Of a stretch of 64,000 bases of DNA, positions 41,670 to 50,195 are shown one piece after another (positions within the stretch are counted from its first letter, which is position 1; every line of letters starts with the position of its first letter). The translations under genes were made by a program, and so were the position numbers. The notes below the pieces were generated by a model. That model was not told where the DNA came from. It saw only the letters and a program-made list of their open reading frames with translations, and searched no databases. The DNA is from UBA652 sp964598235 (GTDB lineage Bacteria; Pseudomonadota; Gammaproteobacteria; Nitrosococcales; Methylophagaceae), in the NCBI GenBank assembly GCA_964598235.1, contig CAZRAY010000001.1:62001-126000 (forward strand). Reading direction: 5' to 3'.

Positions 41670-43880
41670 TTATTCAGAAAGCAGCTGGTAAATCAGTTTA
41701 TGCAATGAGGCAGGCTTAATGGGCTTGATAAGAAGATCATAGCTGGCTTGCTGTACGAGGTCTCGCACAGTAGGATCGGTTGTGCCGGTCATGATGATGA
41801 CTGGGATCTGGCTGCTTTGATAATGAGCACATGCTTGTTGAGCGAGATTTAAACCCGTTTCATTAACGAGCTGATAATCAGCAATGATGATCGAGGGCGC
41901 TTGTTCTTGAGAAAGCAGTTTCTGCAATTCACGGTGGCTGGTGAATGCTTTTACTTCGCAGCCCCATTGCTGCAAAAGCTGGGTCATTGCATATTGGGTG
42001 CTCTTATCATCTTCAATCACCCATACTTGGCAAGGTGGGAGTGTAGTGGTTTGGGAAACTTCTTCGACGCTTGATAATTGCTTGATATCGCCATACAGTA
42101 CATCGATGTAAAACAGCGTGCCTTTAGCTAATTCAGATTTCACCCCAAGATTGAGGTTCAGCAAATTAGCAGTTTCTTTTACAATGGCCAAGCCGAGGCC
42201 CAATCCATTATCAACGAGCTGACGCGCACACTCGTCGCGATAAAAAGCATCAAAGATATGGAGTTGGGCTGTTTCGCTTAAACCGATTCCCGTATCAAAT
42301 ATGCAGATCCGAATAGACGATGGTTGCCGCCGACAGCCGAGTAAGATCCGCCCATATTGTGTATAGCGAACGGCATTAGACAGCAGATTCCGTAAAATTC
42401 GTTCCAGTAAGGCGGGATCAGTAAACACGCAAGCCGTGCTGTTAATCAAAGAGAGATACACTTCTTTCTCAGCAGCCTGAACCTCATAGTCAGCGGCTAA
42501 TCTCGCGAGCAAACTATCTAATCTGAAATGTTCGGGATTGGCTTGTATTTCGCCTGATTCAAGCAAATTAATATCAAGCAGGGCACCAAAGAGATCATCC
42601 ATGTTCTCAACGGCATCAAGGGTGCGGTCTATTAATTGGGTTTGCTCCGTTTTGGATTCACTGTTTTTGAGCAATGTGGTGAGCAAGTTAATTGTGTGCA
42701 ATGGTTGCCTGAGATCGTGGCTGGCGGCGCGGAGTAATTGTGATTTGGCGAGATTGGCTTTATTCGCCTCGGTTTTTAATTGGCGTTGAATGGTCAGTTG
42801 CGATTGGCTGCCTTGCAAATCAGTAGTCAGCTGGTTTACCTTGCTGGCACGCATTAAAGCGAGGAAAAGATAGAGCGCTAGCAAGAGCGCTAATAATCCA
42901 CCACCGATGAGGCCAAGATACGGCAGCCATGTCTGAGCTGGGATGGCGAGCGCATTTGGGAAAATGGCCGCTAACCATTGCTGATCAGCCACACCAATGG
43001 GATACATCCAATAGCGCCGGTCGCTTTGTCGAACATCGTTTGCTGTTTCCATCTTATCAAGAGAAGAATAGAGTATTTGCTGTTGCAGGGCGGCGGTTGG
43101 ATTGAGTAACACGACGTCATAAGATAAATCTTTATTGTGGAATACCGTATTAATCAACGAGGCGATGTCATATAAACCAAATAAATGGCCTAAGAGTTGC
43201 TTTGAGCTTGAATCACCTTTTTGATATAAGGGATAAAAGGCTTGAATACCAGAATGGGCCTCATCAGCCATATAAAAAGTAATGGCCTGAGTGAGTGCGA
43301 TCGATTGTTGGCGCGCGGCTTTTTCCATAATATGCCGGCGCGAGGGGATTGCGCCTAGATTAAGGCCTTCTTTCATATTGGTTGCGCTGGTGGAAGAGAG
43401 AAATTGGATAGGGTAATAGCTTTCAGTGGGTTGAACGGAAAGCGGAAAGCCATGGCCAGAACGTTCGTAAACATGAAAATCAGGATCATGAATTCGCTGC
43501 ATATTCGATTCAAAATTATTTAAATCTCGGCCCAATACTTTAGGGGCCCAGCCTAATCCCAGTGTTGCAATGTCCGCTTGCGTAGCATCGTCTAAGAAGG
43601 TAGATAATTTTTGCGGGGAGATAATACCAGACACATGATAGGCTGTAGCGAGTTCATCCAAAATGCTCAGGGAACGGGTGATCAGTGTTTGCAGTTGCTC
43701 AACTTGAATGCGTGCACCTTGTTCGGCTTCGATATGTAGACGCTCTTGGGTGATATCGCGTAAGGCTAGAAAGCCAAAAATTGACAAAATGAGACCACAA
43801 AACAACACTGATAAAGCAATCAGCGCGGGCATATTCGTTTTGTTTAAGAATGACTTTATATCCACGATGCTATCCTGCAC
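41670..43880 (-). CDS. CHASE-domain hybrid sensor histidine kinase
   Basis: 736 residues. A first membrane helix (about 17-38) is followed by a periplasmic CHASE-type sensor (about 75-290; PTESYYPIQFLSSTSATNMK and SIALTQAITFYM are typical) and a second helix (about 308-335). Then come HisKA with phospho-acceptor His388 in ASHDLRQPLHTIN, an ATPase domain (NLLSNAVRYT, DTGIGLSE, GLGLGLAIVKE) and a C-terminal receiver with Asp668 in IIIADYQL and Lys in LIKPIKP. No HPt domain is attached. It diverges from a LuxR-type regulator gene (63 bp), its probable partner. The signal is unknown; CHASE domains sense small extracellular molecules. Confidence 0.93.
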   Translation of the reverse strand: MQDSIVDIKSFLNKTNMPALIALSVLFCGLILSIFGFLALRDITQERLHIEAEQGARIQVEQLQTLITRSLSILDELATAYHVSGIISPQKLSTFLDDATQADIATLGLGWAPKVLGRDLNNFESNMQRIHDPDFHVYERSGHGFPLSVQPTESYYPIQFLSSTSATNMKEGLNLGAIPSRRHIMEKAARQQSIALTQAITFYMADEAHSGIQAFYPLYQKGDSSSKQLLGHLFGLYDIASLINTVFHNKDLSYDVVLLNPTAALQQQILYSSLDKMETANDVRQSDRRYWMYPIGVADQQWLAAIFPNALAIPAQTWLPYLGLIGGGLLALLLALYLFLALMRASKVNQLTTDLQGSQSQLTIQRQLKTEANKANLAKSQLLRAASHDLRQPLHTINLLTTLLKNSESKTEQTQLIDRTLDAVENMDDLFGALLDINLLESGEIQANPEHFRLDSLLARLAADYEVQAAEKEVYLSLINSTACVFTDPALLERILRNLLSNAVRYTQYGRILLGCRRQPSSIRICIFDTGIGLSETAQLHIFDAFYRDECARQLVDNGLGLGLAIVKETANLLNLNLGVKSELAKGTLFYIDVLYGDIKQLSSVEEVSQTTTLPPCQVWVIEDDKSTQYAMTQLLQQWGCEVKAFTSHRELQKLLSQEQAPSIIIADYQLVNETGLNLAQQACAHYQSSQIPVIIMTGTTDPTVRDLVQQASYDLLIKPIKPASLHKLIYQLLSE

Positions 43881-43943
43881 CAGTTAGCAGATGGGATCAA
43901 CAATTCAATACCTTTAATCTCAATATTAGATTATTATGCCTGT

Positions 43944-44564
43944 ATGAAAATACGCATTGCAGATGATCATCAACTTTATAGAGATGCTTTAAGCATTTTG
44001 GTGCAACGGTTGGATTCGGCTGTTGAAATAGAAACAGTAAGTAGTTACGCCGCGCTATTATCGCTGGCCGCGCAAGGCGGTTCATGTGATGTTATGCTCG
44101 TTGATCTCAATATGCCTGGCATGAGCTATTACGAAGGCATTGGCCAATTATCGCGTGATTATCCTGATACACCCATCATCGTGATCACCTCATCCGACAA
44201 ACCGGATGATGTTGCCAAGGCTTTGGATGCAGGCGCTTTGGGATTAATACTCAAATCAACGGATAGCGAAGATATACTGGCATCCTTGCGGTTGATGTTG
44301 AATAGCGGTGTATCCATTCATCCCAGCACCATATCGGTGAAGAAAAAGGATAAGTCGCTAGCGCAAGCATCAACGTTAGAGGGGCTCACGCCCCGCCAAC
44401 GAGAAGTGCTCCACAAGCTCTGCCAAGGCGATTCAAATAAGCGAATCGCCTTGGATATGGATTTAAGTGAAAGCACTGTAAAGCTGCATGTTCGGGCTAT
44501 TCTACGGGGACTAGGCGTGGAAAATAGAACGCAAGCTGTATTGGCGGCGCAAGATATGCTTTAG
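43944..44564 (+). CDS. LuxR/NarL-type response regulator
   Basis: 206 residues. Receiver domain at 1-125 with IADDHQLYRDAL, phospho-acceptor Asp54 in VMLVDLNMPGM, VITSSDKPD and Lys in LILKSTD. The LuxR helix-turn-helix follows at 145-206: LTPRQREVLHKLCQGDSNKR and LSESTVKLHVRAILRGLGVE. It is divergent from the CHASE hybrid kinase and most likely is its output regulator. The short spacing makes autoregulation of both promoters likely, but no operator repeat was recognised in the 63 bp. Confidence 0.93.
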   Translation: MKIRIADDHQLYRDALSILVQRLDSAVEIETVSSYAALLSLAAQGGSCDVMLVDLNMPGMSYYEGIGQLSRDYPDTPIIVITSSDKPDDVAKALDAGALGLILKSTDSEDILASLRLMLNSGVSIHPSTISVKKKDKSLAQASTLEGLTPRQREVLHKLCQGDSNKRIALDMDLSESTVKLHVRAILRGLGVENRTQAVLAAQDML

Positions 44565-44612
44565 CGCCCTGTCCTTCCGTGTGGGCGGGGAATACAGCTA
44601 TGGCCTAGCACC

Positions 44613-44686
44613 GTCATTCCCGAAGTGTTTTGATCGGGAATCTATTGTTTTTATAAATCATGGACCTCCGTATGCACGAGGATGAC
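44613..44686 (+). repeat. REP-like palindromic element, copy 2
   Basis: 74 bp bounded by GTCAT...ATGAC with two stem-loops, ATTCCCGA...TCGGGAAT being the first. It is the same element as 11725-11797 in opposite orientation and lies between the LuxR-type regulator and phnA. Confidence 0.8.
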
Positions 44687-44740
44687 TTTTATATTTCGTG
44701 AGATAATAACCCTTTTAGAATTTAAGTGGATAAACCCATT

Positions 44741-45322
44741 ATGACCATCGAGCAAGACCTATTAACACGCAGTGAATCAAAATGTGAACTCTGTGGTTCG
44801 GATGTGGATTTGGATGTAGTGGAAGTGCCGCCGGTTGAGACAGCGAGCGCGGACAATTGTATTTTAGCGTGCGTTACTTGCCGTGGCCAAATGGATGTAT
44901 CTGATACGACTGGCACGGTGGACGTGAATCATTGGCGTTGCCTGAATGACAGTATGTGGAACCCTAATCCAGCCGTGCAAGTGGTAGTATGGCGCTTACT
45001 CAAGCAGCTAGGTGCTGAAGGTTGGGCGCAAAGTGCATTAGAAATGATGTATCTTGAAGAAGACACGCAAGCATGGGCTGAAAAAGGTTTTGAGGACGAT
45101 GACGATCCCATAAGCGAGAGCAAAGATAGCAATGGCGCAACGCTGCATGCGGGTGATAGCGTGACCCTGGTTAAAGATCTCGATGTGAAAGGGGCGGGCT
45201 TTACCGCTAAGCGCGGCACAATGGTCAAAAACATCTCACTCACCGACAACCCCAAACATATTGAAGGCCGCGTGAACGGCACGCGAATTGTGCTGTTAAC
45301 GGAGTTTTTGAAGAAGGCTTAA
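44741..45322 (+). CDS. PhnA-domain zinc-ribbon protein
   Basis: 193 residues from the ATG at 44741 (an in-frame GTG lies 15 bases earlier). The N-terminal zinc ribbon has CELCGSDVDL and CILACVTCRGQ (CxxC pairs). The C-terminal PhnA domain (about 125-193) has GATLHAGDSVTLVKDLDVKG, KRGTMVKNISLTDN and IEGRVNGTRIVLLTEFLKK. Despite the name, the family is not a phosphonatase; PhnA-type proteins have no established function. The gene is convergent with the DUF3298-like gene, 9 bp apart. Confidence 0.9.
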   Translation: MTIEQDLLTRSESKCELCGSDVDLDVVEVPPVETASADNCILACVTCRGQMDVSDTTGTVDVNHWRCLNDSMWNPNPAVQVVVWRLLKQLGAEGWAQSALEMMYLEEDTQAWAEKGFEDDDDPISESKDSNGATLHAGDSVTLVKDLDVKGAGFTAKRGTMVKNISLTDNPKHIEGRVNGTRIVLLTEFLKKA

Positions 45323-45331
45323 TTTACTGTT

Positions 45332-46456
45332 CTATTTTAAAACCGAGAAATAATTATCTGCATCGGACCTCGCCAGTGATTTCAATTCAATCACGGGAAT
45401 CGTGGCGATATCATCAAGTTCACAAACAAACATGGCATGTCCTAATCCGATATATTTAACACCAATATGATTTTCTTTGAATGCTAGGTGGAAATCAAGG
45501 CTCCCTAAATTGGGGACATCACCTCCTTCATAGAGACACTCATTTGTTTTATCTTGATCAATATGGCGTAGCAAAATGGATTTAAATACATCGGATAAGG
45601 TTTCATCATCATCTTGGTAGATGTTGAATAGCGATTTCAAATCGATAGCATGACCGACAGCGGTATCAATCACGGTAATATTATAAAAATTACTAGGATG
45701 TGCACCGCCACAATAAATACTGCCAGAATAGGATATTTCTAATAAAGGTGGGTGATAAAAGTCAGTTTCAAAGTCGGGGTGGTCCATCACATAACCGACG
45801 GCATCTCTCGCATTGATATAAGCCTCGGATAAACACCAGATAGAAAGTTCTACGGCTTGTTTGTGATTGTTTTCGAGTAGTTGATTAATGTTTTCTCGCC
45901 CATTATTGTTACCTAAATTGAGAATGCGGGAGTTGATGATTTGGGTGATGGGTTCTTGATAATGTTGTGTGATAAGGCCGTTGGCATGATGTGTTTCTTT
46001 AGCCAAAGGATTAAAATGGATTTGTTTGGCAATCAGGTAGTCAAAGAAGCTATTGCTATCTGCATCTATTCTATTATCTTCAATGGTCGTTAAATTAAAT
46101 GCTAATCTTATTTTGCTGTCAACGGATGTCCAAAACCCTTTAAAATGCGGGCTGGTAAATGCACCATTAAAGACAGCATTGGGTTCAAACACATAATTAT
46201 TGGCGGTATCCCAATCATCAATTTCAGGAGGGAGTTTAAATTCTGTTAGATGATTGAGGTCTTTCCCTTCGAGATAGATAGAGACAAGCTGGTTGTCATA
46301 AGCATATCGCCCAGTGATACCATTATCAGAGATGTTTAACATCATTAATATAGGGTATGGACCTAGATTCCCCTTGAGCACTATTTCTTGGGCAAAGGAT
46401 AGGCTGTTAAAAGAGAGCAGGCAACATAAACTTAAAATTTGAACATAAATTCGCAT
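45332..46456 (-). CDS. Exported protein with DUF3298/RsiV-like C-terminal features
   Basis: 374 residues from the ATG at 46456, which puts a signal peptide at the N-terminus (MRIYVQILSLCCLLSFNSLS, cleaved near FAQ). The C-terminal half (about 210-374) has ISYSGSIYCGGAHPSNFYNI, a DLKSLFNIYQDDDE segment and FKENHIGVKYIGLGHAMFVC. That layout (SxYxGGAHP and a large DxxSLF loop) is like DUF3298-type domains of anti-sigma or deacetylase-linked proteins. The N-terminal half is beta-rich and unassigned. Cys pairs near 243 and 318/347 may form disulfides in the periplasm. It lies 42 bp downstream of another small exported protein gene on the same strand. Confidence 0.7.
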   Translation of the reverse strand: MRIYVQILSLCCLLSFNSLSFAQEIVLKGNLGPYPILMMLNISDNGITGRYAYDNQLVSIYLEGKDLNHLTEFKLPPEIDDWDTANNYVFEPNAVFNGAFTSPHFKGFWTSVDSKIRLAFNLTTIEDNRIDADSNSFFDYLIAKQIHFNPLAKETHHANGLITQHYQEPITQIINSRILNLGNNNGRENINQLLENNHKQAVELSIWCLSEAYINARDAVGYVMDHPDFETDFYHPPLLEISYSGSIYCGGAHPSNFYNITVIDTAVGHAIDLKSLFNIYQDDDETLSDVFKSILLRHIDQDKTNECLYEGGDVPNLGSLDFHLAFKENHIGVKYIGLGHAMFVCELDDIATIPVIELKSLARSDADNYFSVLK

Positions 46457-46498
46457 AGGATTGAGGACCATTATCAGACCAAAGTAAGAATTATTATA

Positions 46499-46942
46499 TC
46501 ATTCTAGATCTTGCGTTAAATATTGATATACCAAAGCATAGAGTGATAGCCATTCTTGTTCATATTGAGCAAGTTCTGCGGTGTGGGAAGGGCCGACATA
46601 GTCGAGTGAAATGGTATCGCCCCTATAGGAAACTTCAATTGTTTTAAAGCTCACATGAAAAAATCGTTGATTACTGTGGGTGCCTTTATCATGGAGTAAT
46701 TTAGCACGATGATAAATTTGTTTGATAGATTCATTGGTTGTCATGATTGAATTGTCATGTGAAGCGATGATAGTGAGCCCTTTGCTTTTGAGTTCAGTCA
46801 TGGGTTTTTTATTATCAAAATGTTCCATTCGAGAAGGCATATAACGAATTTTGACGTAATCTTCGAAAGATTCAACGGTGCCGGTTTCATCAACGGCAAA
46901 AGCCAATGTGGAGATAAAGAATAAGCAGTATAAATATTTCAT
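46499..46942 (-). CDS. Small exported protein of unknown function
   Basis: 147 residues from the ATG at 46942, giving a signal peptide (MKYLYCLFFISTLAFA) cleaved before VDET. The mature part alternates beta strands and helices (TGTVESFEDYVKIRYM, KSKGLTIIASHDNS, FFHVSFKTIEVSYRGDTISL) and ends in a tyrosine-rich helix. No family is recognised. It follows the VWA gene by 67 bp on the same strand and may belong to that transcription unit; a short hairpin in the gap (CCTCC/GGAGG near 46979-46995) could weaken read-through. Confidence 0.65.
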   Translation of the reverse strand: MKYLYCLFFISTLAFAVDETGTVESFEDYVKIRYMPSRMEHFDNKKPMTELKSKGLTIIASHDNSIMTTNESIKQIYHRAKLLHDKGTHSNQRFFHVSFKTIEVSYRGDTISLDYVGPSHTAELAQYEQEWLSLYALVYQYLTQDLE

Positions 46943-47009
46943 GTATTTCCCTAATATCAATAGGATTAAATCGCTCCCCCTCCAACAAAGGAGGAGGCGC
47001 GTAGGAAGC

Positions 47010-48224
47010 TTAATATTTTAAGCTATCATCATCATAAACCAGCCCTTTTTCTTTGGCTTGAGAGATGATTGTGCCATAGATTTGGGCATCCAAAGAATCT
47101 TTAGCGCCGCCATCCTTTTCAACTTCTTGTTTTAGAAATTCATCTCGTTGTTTTGCCAAGCTGTCTATTTCAAACTCTATTTTACTGCGTTCAGCTTTAG
47201 TTTCAGCAATAAATCCTGCCCGTGCTTCGGGTGCCATAGCTTGTAATGGTTTAGGCAGCTCTCTTTGGGGGATATCGGTTAAGGCAATACGGCCGCTGCT
47301 AATTTCTTCAACTAACTCATTTTCACCGAGTGCATTGGCTTTACCACTCGCAGAGGCGTTAAAGGTGGCACGCCGTGCTTTCGATTCCACACTGGCTTCA
47401 CGAGATATTTTATCGATGGCCGCTGTTTTATTAGCCTGTTTGATTTGTTGTTCTTCATTACCATAATAAAACTTTGTGCCGTCTAGCTTGGCAGACAGCG
47501 CGGCGAGTTTCTTATCAAACGGTGTGGCGATCGCCACAGCATTACCTGATTGCTCGACTTGGAAGTAATTACCGTGTCCTAAGCTCGCCACTTGTTGCCA
47601 ATTGGTGGTGGTGTCGCTATCTTGTCCACATTGAATGGTGTTGATGATGATGCCTTTATTGGCGGCGAGCGCCATCGTGGTTGGATATTTAACATCATCT
47701 TGATAATCCATATGGGCGGGTGCATCACCAACAAGGAAGACGACTTTATAGGTGTTCTGATCGTCGCTCCACGCCATATTATTCACCGCATCATGCAATG
47801 CTTGATTAACGCTTTCAGGGGTATCACCGCCGCCATCTGCTTTAAAATCCATCAGCTTGGCATACATCGAATCGAGATCACTTGATAAGGCGACAGTTTG
47901 TGTTACATAAGCATCACCGCGGTCACGATAAGCCACCAAGCCCATTTTAATTTCAGGCGCGGTTTGTGCCGAGGCCATGGTGTTAGCAATAGACCATATT
48001 TTTTCTTTGGCAGATTCAATCAGACCACTCATGCTGCCCGTAGTGTCGAGCACAAAGACCACTTCAATTTTGGGTTGGGTGATGGTGGCAACAGGTTGAA
48101 TCGGATCAACAATCGGTCGGACATCGGTGGGTGTCGCAATGGCATGTTGTATCGTTGGGAAAAAGCTGACCGTGACAACGGTAGCGGTGAAGATGCTGAT
48201 TGCAATTAGTTTAGTTTTCATCAT
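47010..48224 (-). CDS. Exported von Willebrand factor A domain protein
   Basis: 404 residues. The N-terminus is a signal or anchor (MMKTKLIAISIFTATVVTVS). The VWA domain (about 52-245) has the MIDAS motif VFVLDTTGSMSGLIESAKEK (DxTGS), the second metal Thr in GGGDTPESVN, and Asp in VFLVGDAPAHMDY. The C-terminal part (about 250-404) is charged and helical (EQQIKQANKTAAIDKISREA, KAERSKIEFEIDSLAKQRDE), suggesting a coiled coil. It should bind a partner in a divalent-cation-dependent way on the periplasmic side. It follows a small membrane protein and a PspA-type gene in one run. Confidence 0.88.
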   Translation of the reverse strand: MMKTKLIAISIFTATVVTVSFFPTIQHAIATPTDVRPIVDPIQPVATITQPKIEVVFVLDTTGSMSGLIESAKEKIWSIANTMASAQTAPEIKMGLVAYRDRGDAYVTQTVALSSDLDSMYAKLMDFKADGGGDTPESVNQALHDAVNNMAWSDDQNTYKVVFLVGDAPAHMDYQDDVKYPTTMALAANKGIIINTIQCGQDSDTTTNWQQVASLGHGNYFQVEQSGNAVAIATPFDKKLAALSAKLDGTKFYYGNEEQQIKQANKTAAIDKISREASVESKARRATFNASASGKANALGENELVEEISSGRIALTDIPQRELPKPLQAMAPEARAGFIAETKAERSKIEFEIDSLAKQRDEFLKQEVEKDGGAKDSLDAQIYGTIISQAKEKGLVYDDDSLKY

Positions 48225-48232
48225 GTAAGTCC

Positions 48233-48802
48233 TCAGTGGGTAGAAAGTTTACGAACAGCCGCGTCTGCAGCCTGATAGGCACGTTGAAACTGTGCGTCAT
48301 TATTGATGGTTTTAGTGTGTGTATTTGGTTTTGAGTGTCGGGTGGGGATCAATACAAATAAGGCTTGGGTGAGAAAGAAGCACCAGATGCTCAGAAATAA
48401 ACTGCCCGTGTGGCTAGCCGCCCAAAAAGCCGCCGCGATACTCAAGCTGTGTAGGCCGAAATCAGCAAGTGCCGAAAACAGGCTATTATAGAAATAGAGG
48501 GAACGTACTAACCAAATGGCAATCATATGGAATAAGATAAATAGTGTAATTGGCGGCCAGAAAAACCACAGCGTGACGACCATCATGGACCAGATCAAGA
48601 TCACCGTGACACGGCCAATACGTTCCCGACTTCTGCTAAGTAAATAGAGCAAATAGGCAAAGCCGAGTCCGCTAATTAAGAACCGAATAATGATGCTATC
48701 AGAGAATATCGTTGATAATGCAAAATAGCCGATGCTACCGATCAAGCTGCTAATAAGCGCAACCATCATGCCTTCAAATAAAGTCGCTTGTTTGGTTTTC
48801 AT
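48233..48802 (-). CDS. Multi-pass membrane protein in the PspA operon
   Basis: 189 residues from the ATG at 48802; its ATGA overlaps the stop of the pspA-like gene and decided the start. Four to six membrane helices (GMMVALISSLIGSIGYFALS, IIRFLISGLGFAYLLYLLS, VILIWSMMVVTLWFFWPPI and others) are followed by a short polar tail (SKPNTHTKTINNDAQFQRAY). No conserved motif is recognised. Translational coupling to the PspA-type gene and an 8-bp gap to the VWA gene make it a likely membrane partner of the module, possibly the anchor to which the PspA-like protein is recruited. Confidence 0.72.
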   Translation of the reverse strand: MKTKQATLFEGMMVALISSLIGSIGYFALSTIFSDSIIIRFLISGLGFAYLLYLLSRSRERIGRVTVILIWSMMVVTLWFFWPPITLFILFHMIAIWLVRSLYFYNSLFSALADFGLHSLSIAAAFWAASHTGSLFLSIWCFFLTQALFVLIPTRHSKPNTHTKTINNDAQFQRAYQAADAAVRKLSTH

Positions 48803-49335
48803 GAGGTGCTCCATTTTTGTTTTTCATGTAAAAAAGCCACTTCAATATCATCGTCGAGAATGGGAGGGTGAGATGTATTCCAGTGAGCAGCTGATGTTTC
48901 TGTCCTATTTTCTTGATTAAATATCTCAGATTTTTGTTTCATGCTATCCAATTGTGCTTGCTGTTCTATCAGTTGTGATTGCAACTTGTCGATGGTTTCT
49001 TTGGCTATATTTATCTTACGAACCAGTTCTTTTAAAGCTTGCTGGGTTTCCAATTTTCGCTTGATCAGGGTGCGCGCGAGATCTTCTTTATTGGATTTGA
49101 AACAAAGCGCGAGTTGCTCGTCTAATTCGGTTAAGGATCGTTTGAGCTCCATTTCTTGTCGGCCAAACAGTTGCTGTTCATGTTCAAGCAATTTAATTTG
49201 GGTTTCATTTTGTGCCAAGGTATCGGACATTTCTCGAATAGCCTGTTTAAGTAATAAGTCAGGTTCTTCGATGTGGTCGAGAACTGCATGCATATCGGCA
49301 TGAAATAGCCGCGATATTCTAGTGATTAAAGCCAT
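48799..49335 (-). CDS. PspA/IM30-family protein
   Basis: 178 residues from the ATG at 49335, which has an AGGAG-type site upstream and gives the family start MALITRISRLFHADMHAVLD (an amphipathic membrane-sensing helix). A long coiled coil follows (about 25-145: EEPDLLLKQAIREMSDTLAQ, then NETQIKLLEHEQQLFGRQE...). It is shorter than classical PspA (about 220), lacking the last helix. PspA proteins polymerise on stressed membranes. It heads the PspA / membrane protein / VWA run and diverges from an OmpR-type regulator, which probably controls it in place of the sigma-54 activator PspF; no sigma-54 promoter was seen. Confidence 0.85.
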   Translation of the reverse strand: MALITRISRLFHADMHAVLDHIEEPDLLLKQAIREMSDTLAQNETQIKLLEHEQQLFGRQEMELKRSLTELDEQLALCFKSNKEDLARTLIKRKLETQQALKELVRKINIAKETIDKLQSQLIEQQAQLDSMKQKSEIFNQENRTETSAAHWNTSHPPILDDDIEVAFLHEKQKWSTS

Positions 49336-49431
49336 GTCGTTTTTCTCCTGTGGTTGATGACATGGTTCACAGTGTAGGTGGGTGGGCAGGTGAACAATAG
49401 ACACGTTTTAGTAAAATATTGACCATGGTTT

Positions 49432-49463
49432 TTTACAAGAAATTTACATAACGCGATAGCGTT
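49432..49463. promoter_or_regulatory. Direct repeats and palindrome between the PspA module and its regulator
   Basis: TTTACA occurs twice with an 11-bp period (49432-49437 and 49443-49448), the spacing of binding sites for OmpR/PhoB-type regulators. Right next to it is a palindrome, AACGC-GATA-GCGTT (49450-49463). Both lie in the 147 bp between the divergent pspA-like and regulator genes, so binding by the regulator encoded at 49483 is a good guess. Confidence 0.55.
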
Positions 49464-49482
49464 CTCTTGGTAAACTATTGGC

Positions 49483-50193
49483 ATGCAAAATAAAACACGC
49501 CTGTTAATCGTTGAAGATGAAGCCGCCATTCGGGAAGGCTTGATCGACGTGTTCATTTATCATGGCTATGAGGTAGAAGCAGCCGGCGATGGCGCCGAAG
49601 GGTTGCAGAGGGCATTAACAGGTGACTTTGATTTGATATTGCTGGATGTGATGTTGCCGAATATGAATGGCTTTGAGATATGTAATCGTGTGCGTGAGCA
49701 GGATCGGGATCAGGCGATTATTATGTTAACTGCAAAAAGCAGTGATGAAGATATTATTGAAGGATTGTCTTTAGGCGCGGATGATTATGTTGCCAAGCCT
49801 TTTTCGGTGGCGCAATTGGTGTTGCGCGTGCAAGCCGTATTGCGCCGCACACAAAACACATGGGCGCAAGATAATCATATCCAATTAGGCACGCTGACGA
49901 TTGATAGCCAGAATATGTCTGGTCAACGGGGAGACCAGCGGGAAGAAGATGTGTTTTCTTTCACTCGCCGTGAGATGGATATCTTGCATTATCTCTATGC
50001 ACATTCAGAGCGACCTGTATCGCGCGATGAATTGCTGAACAAAGTATGGGGCTATGCAGCGGATTTACAGTTAGAAACCCGTACGGTCGATATTCATATC
50101 GCTAAGCTTCGCCGTAAGATTGAACTCGATTCATCCAAACCACAGTATCTAATTACGGTGCGCGGTGCGGGTTATCGGCTGGTGGTTGAATAA
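49483..50193 (+). CDS. OmpR-family response regulator
   Basis: 236 residues. Receiver domain at 1-120 (LLIVEDEAAIREGL, phospho-acceptor Asp55 in LILLDVMLPNMNGF, MLTAKSSDEDI, Lys in DDYVAKPFS). The winged-helix domain follows at 135-236 (FTRREMDILHYLYAHSERPV, SRDELLNKVWGY, RTVDIHIAKLRRKIE, LITVRGAGYRLVVE). It is followed by its sensor kinase gene after 2 bases and is divergent from the PspA-type operon. It most likely activates that operon and itself. Confidence 0.95.
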   Translation: MQNKTRLLIVEDEAAIREGLIDVFIYHGYEVEAAGDGAEGLQRALTGDFDLILLDVMLPNMNGFEICNRVREQDRDQAIIMLTAKSSDEDIIEGLSLGADDYVAKPFSVAQLVLRVQAVLRRTQNTWAQDNHIQLGTLTIDSQNMSGQRGDQREEDVFSFTRREMDILHYLYAHSERPVSRDELLNKVWGYAADLQLETRTVDIHIAKLRRKIELDSSKPQYLITVRGAGYRLVVE

Positions 50194-50195
50194 CG

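Noticed and set aside
49336..49482. Possible sigma-54 promoter for the pspA-like gene
   Set aside because: No TGGCAC-N5-TTGC pattern is present on either strand in the intergenic region, and no PspF-like activator is nearby.
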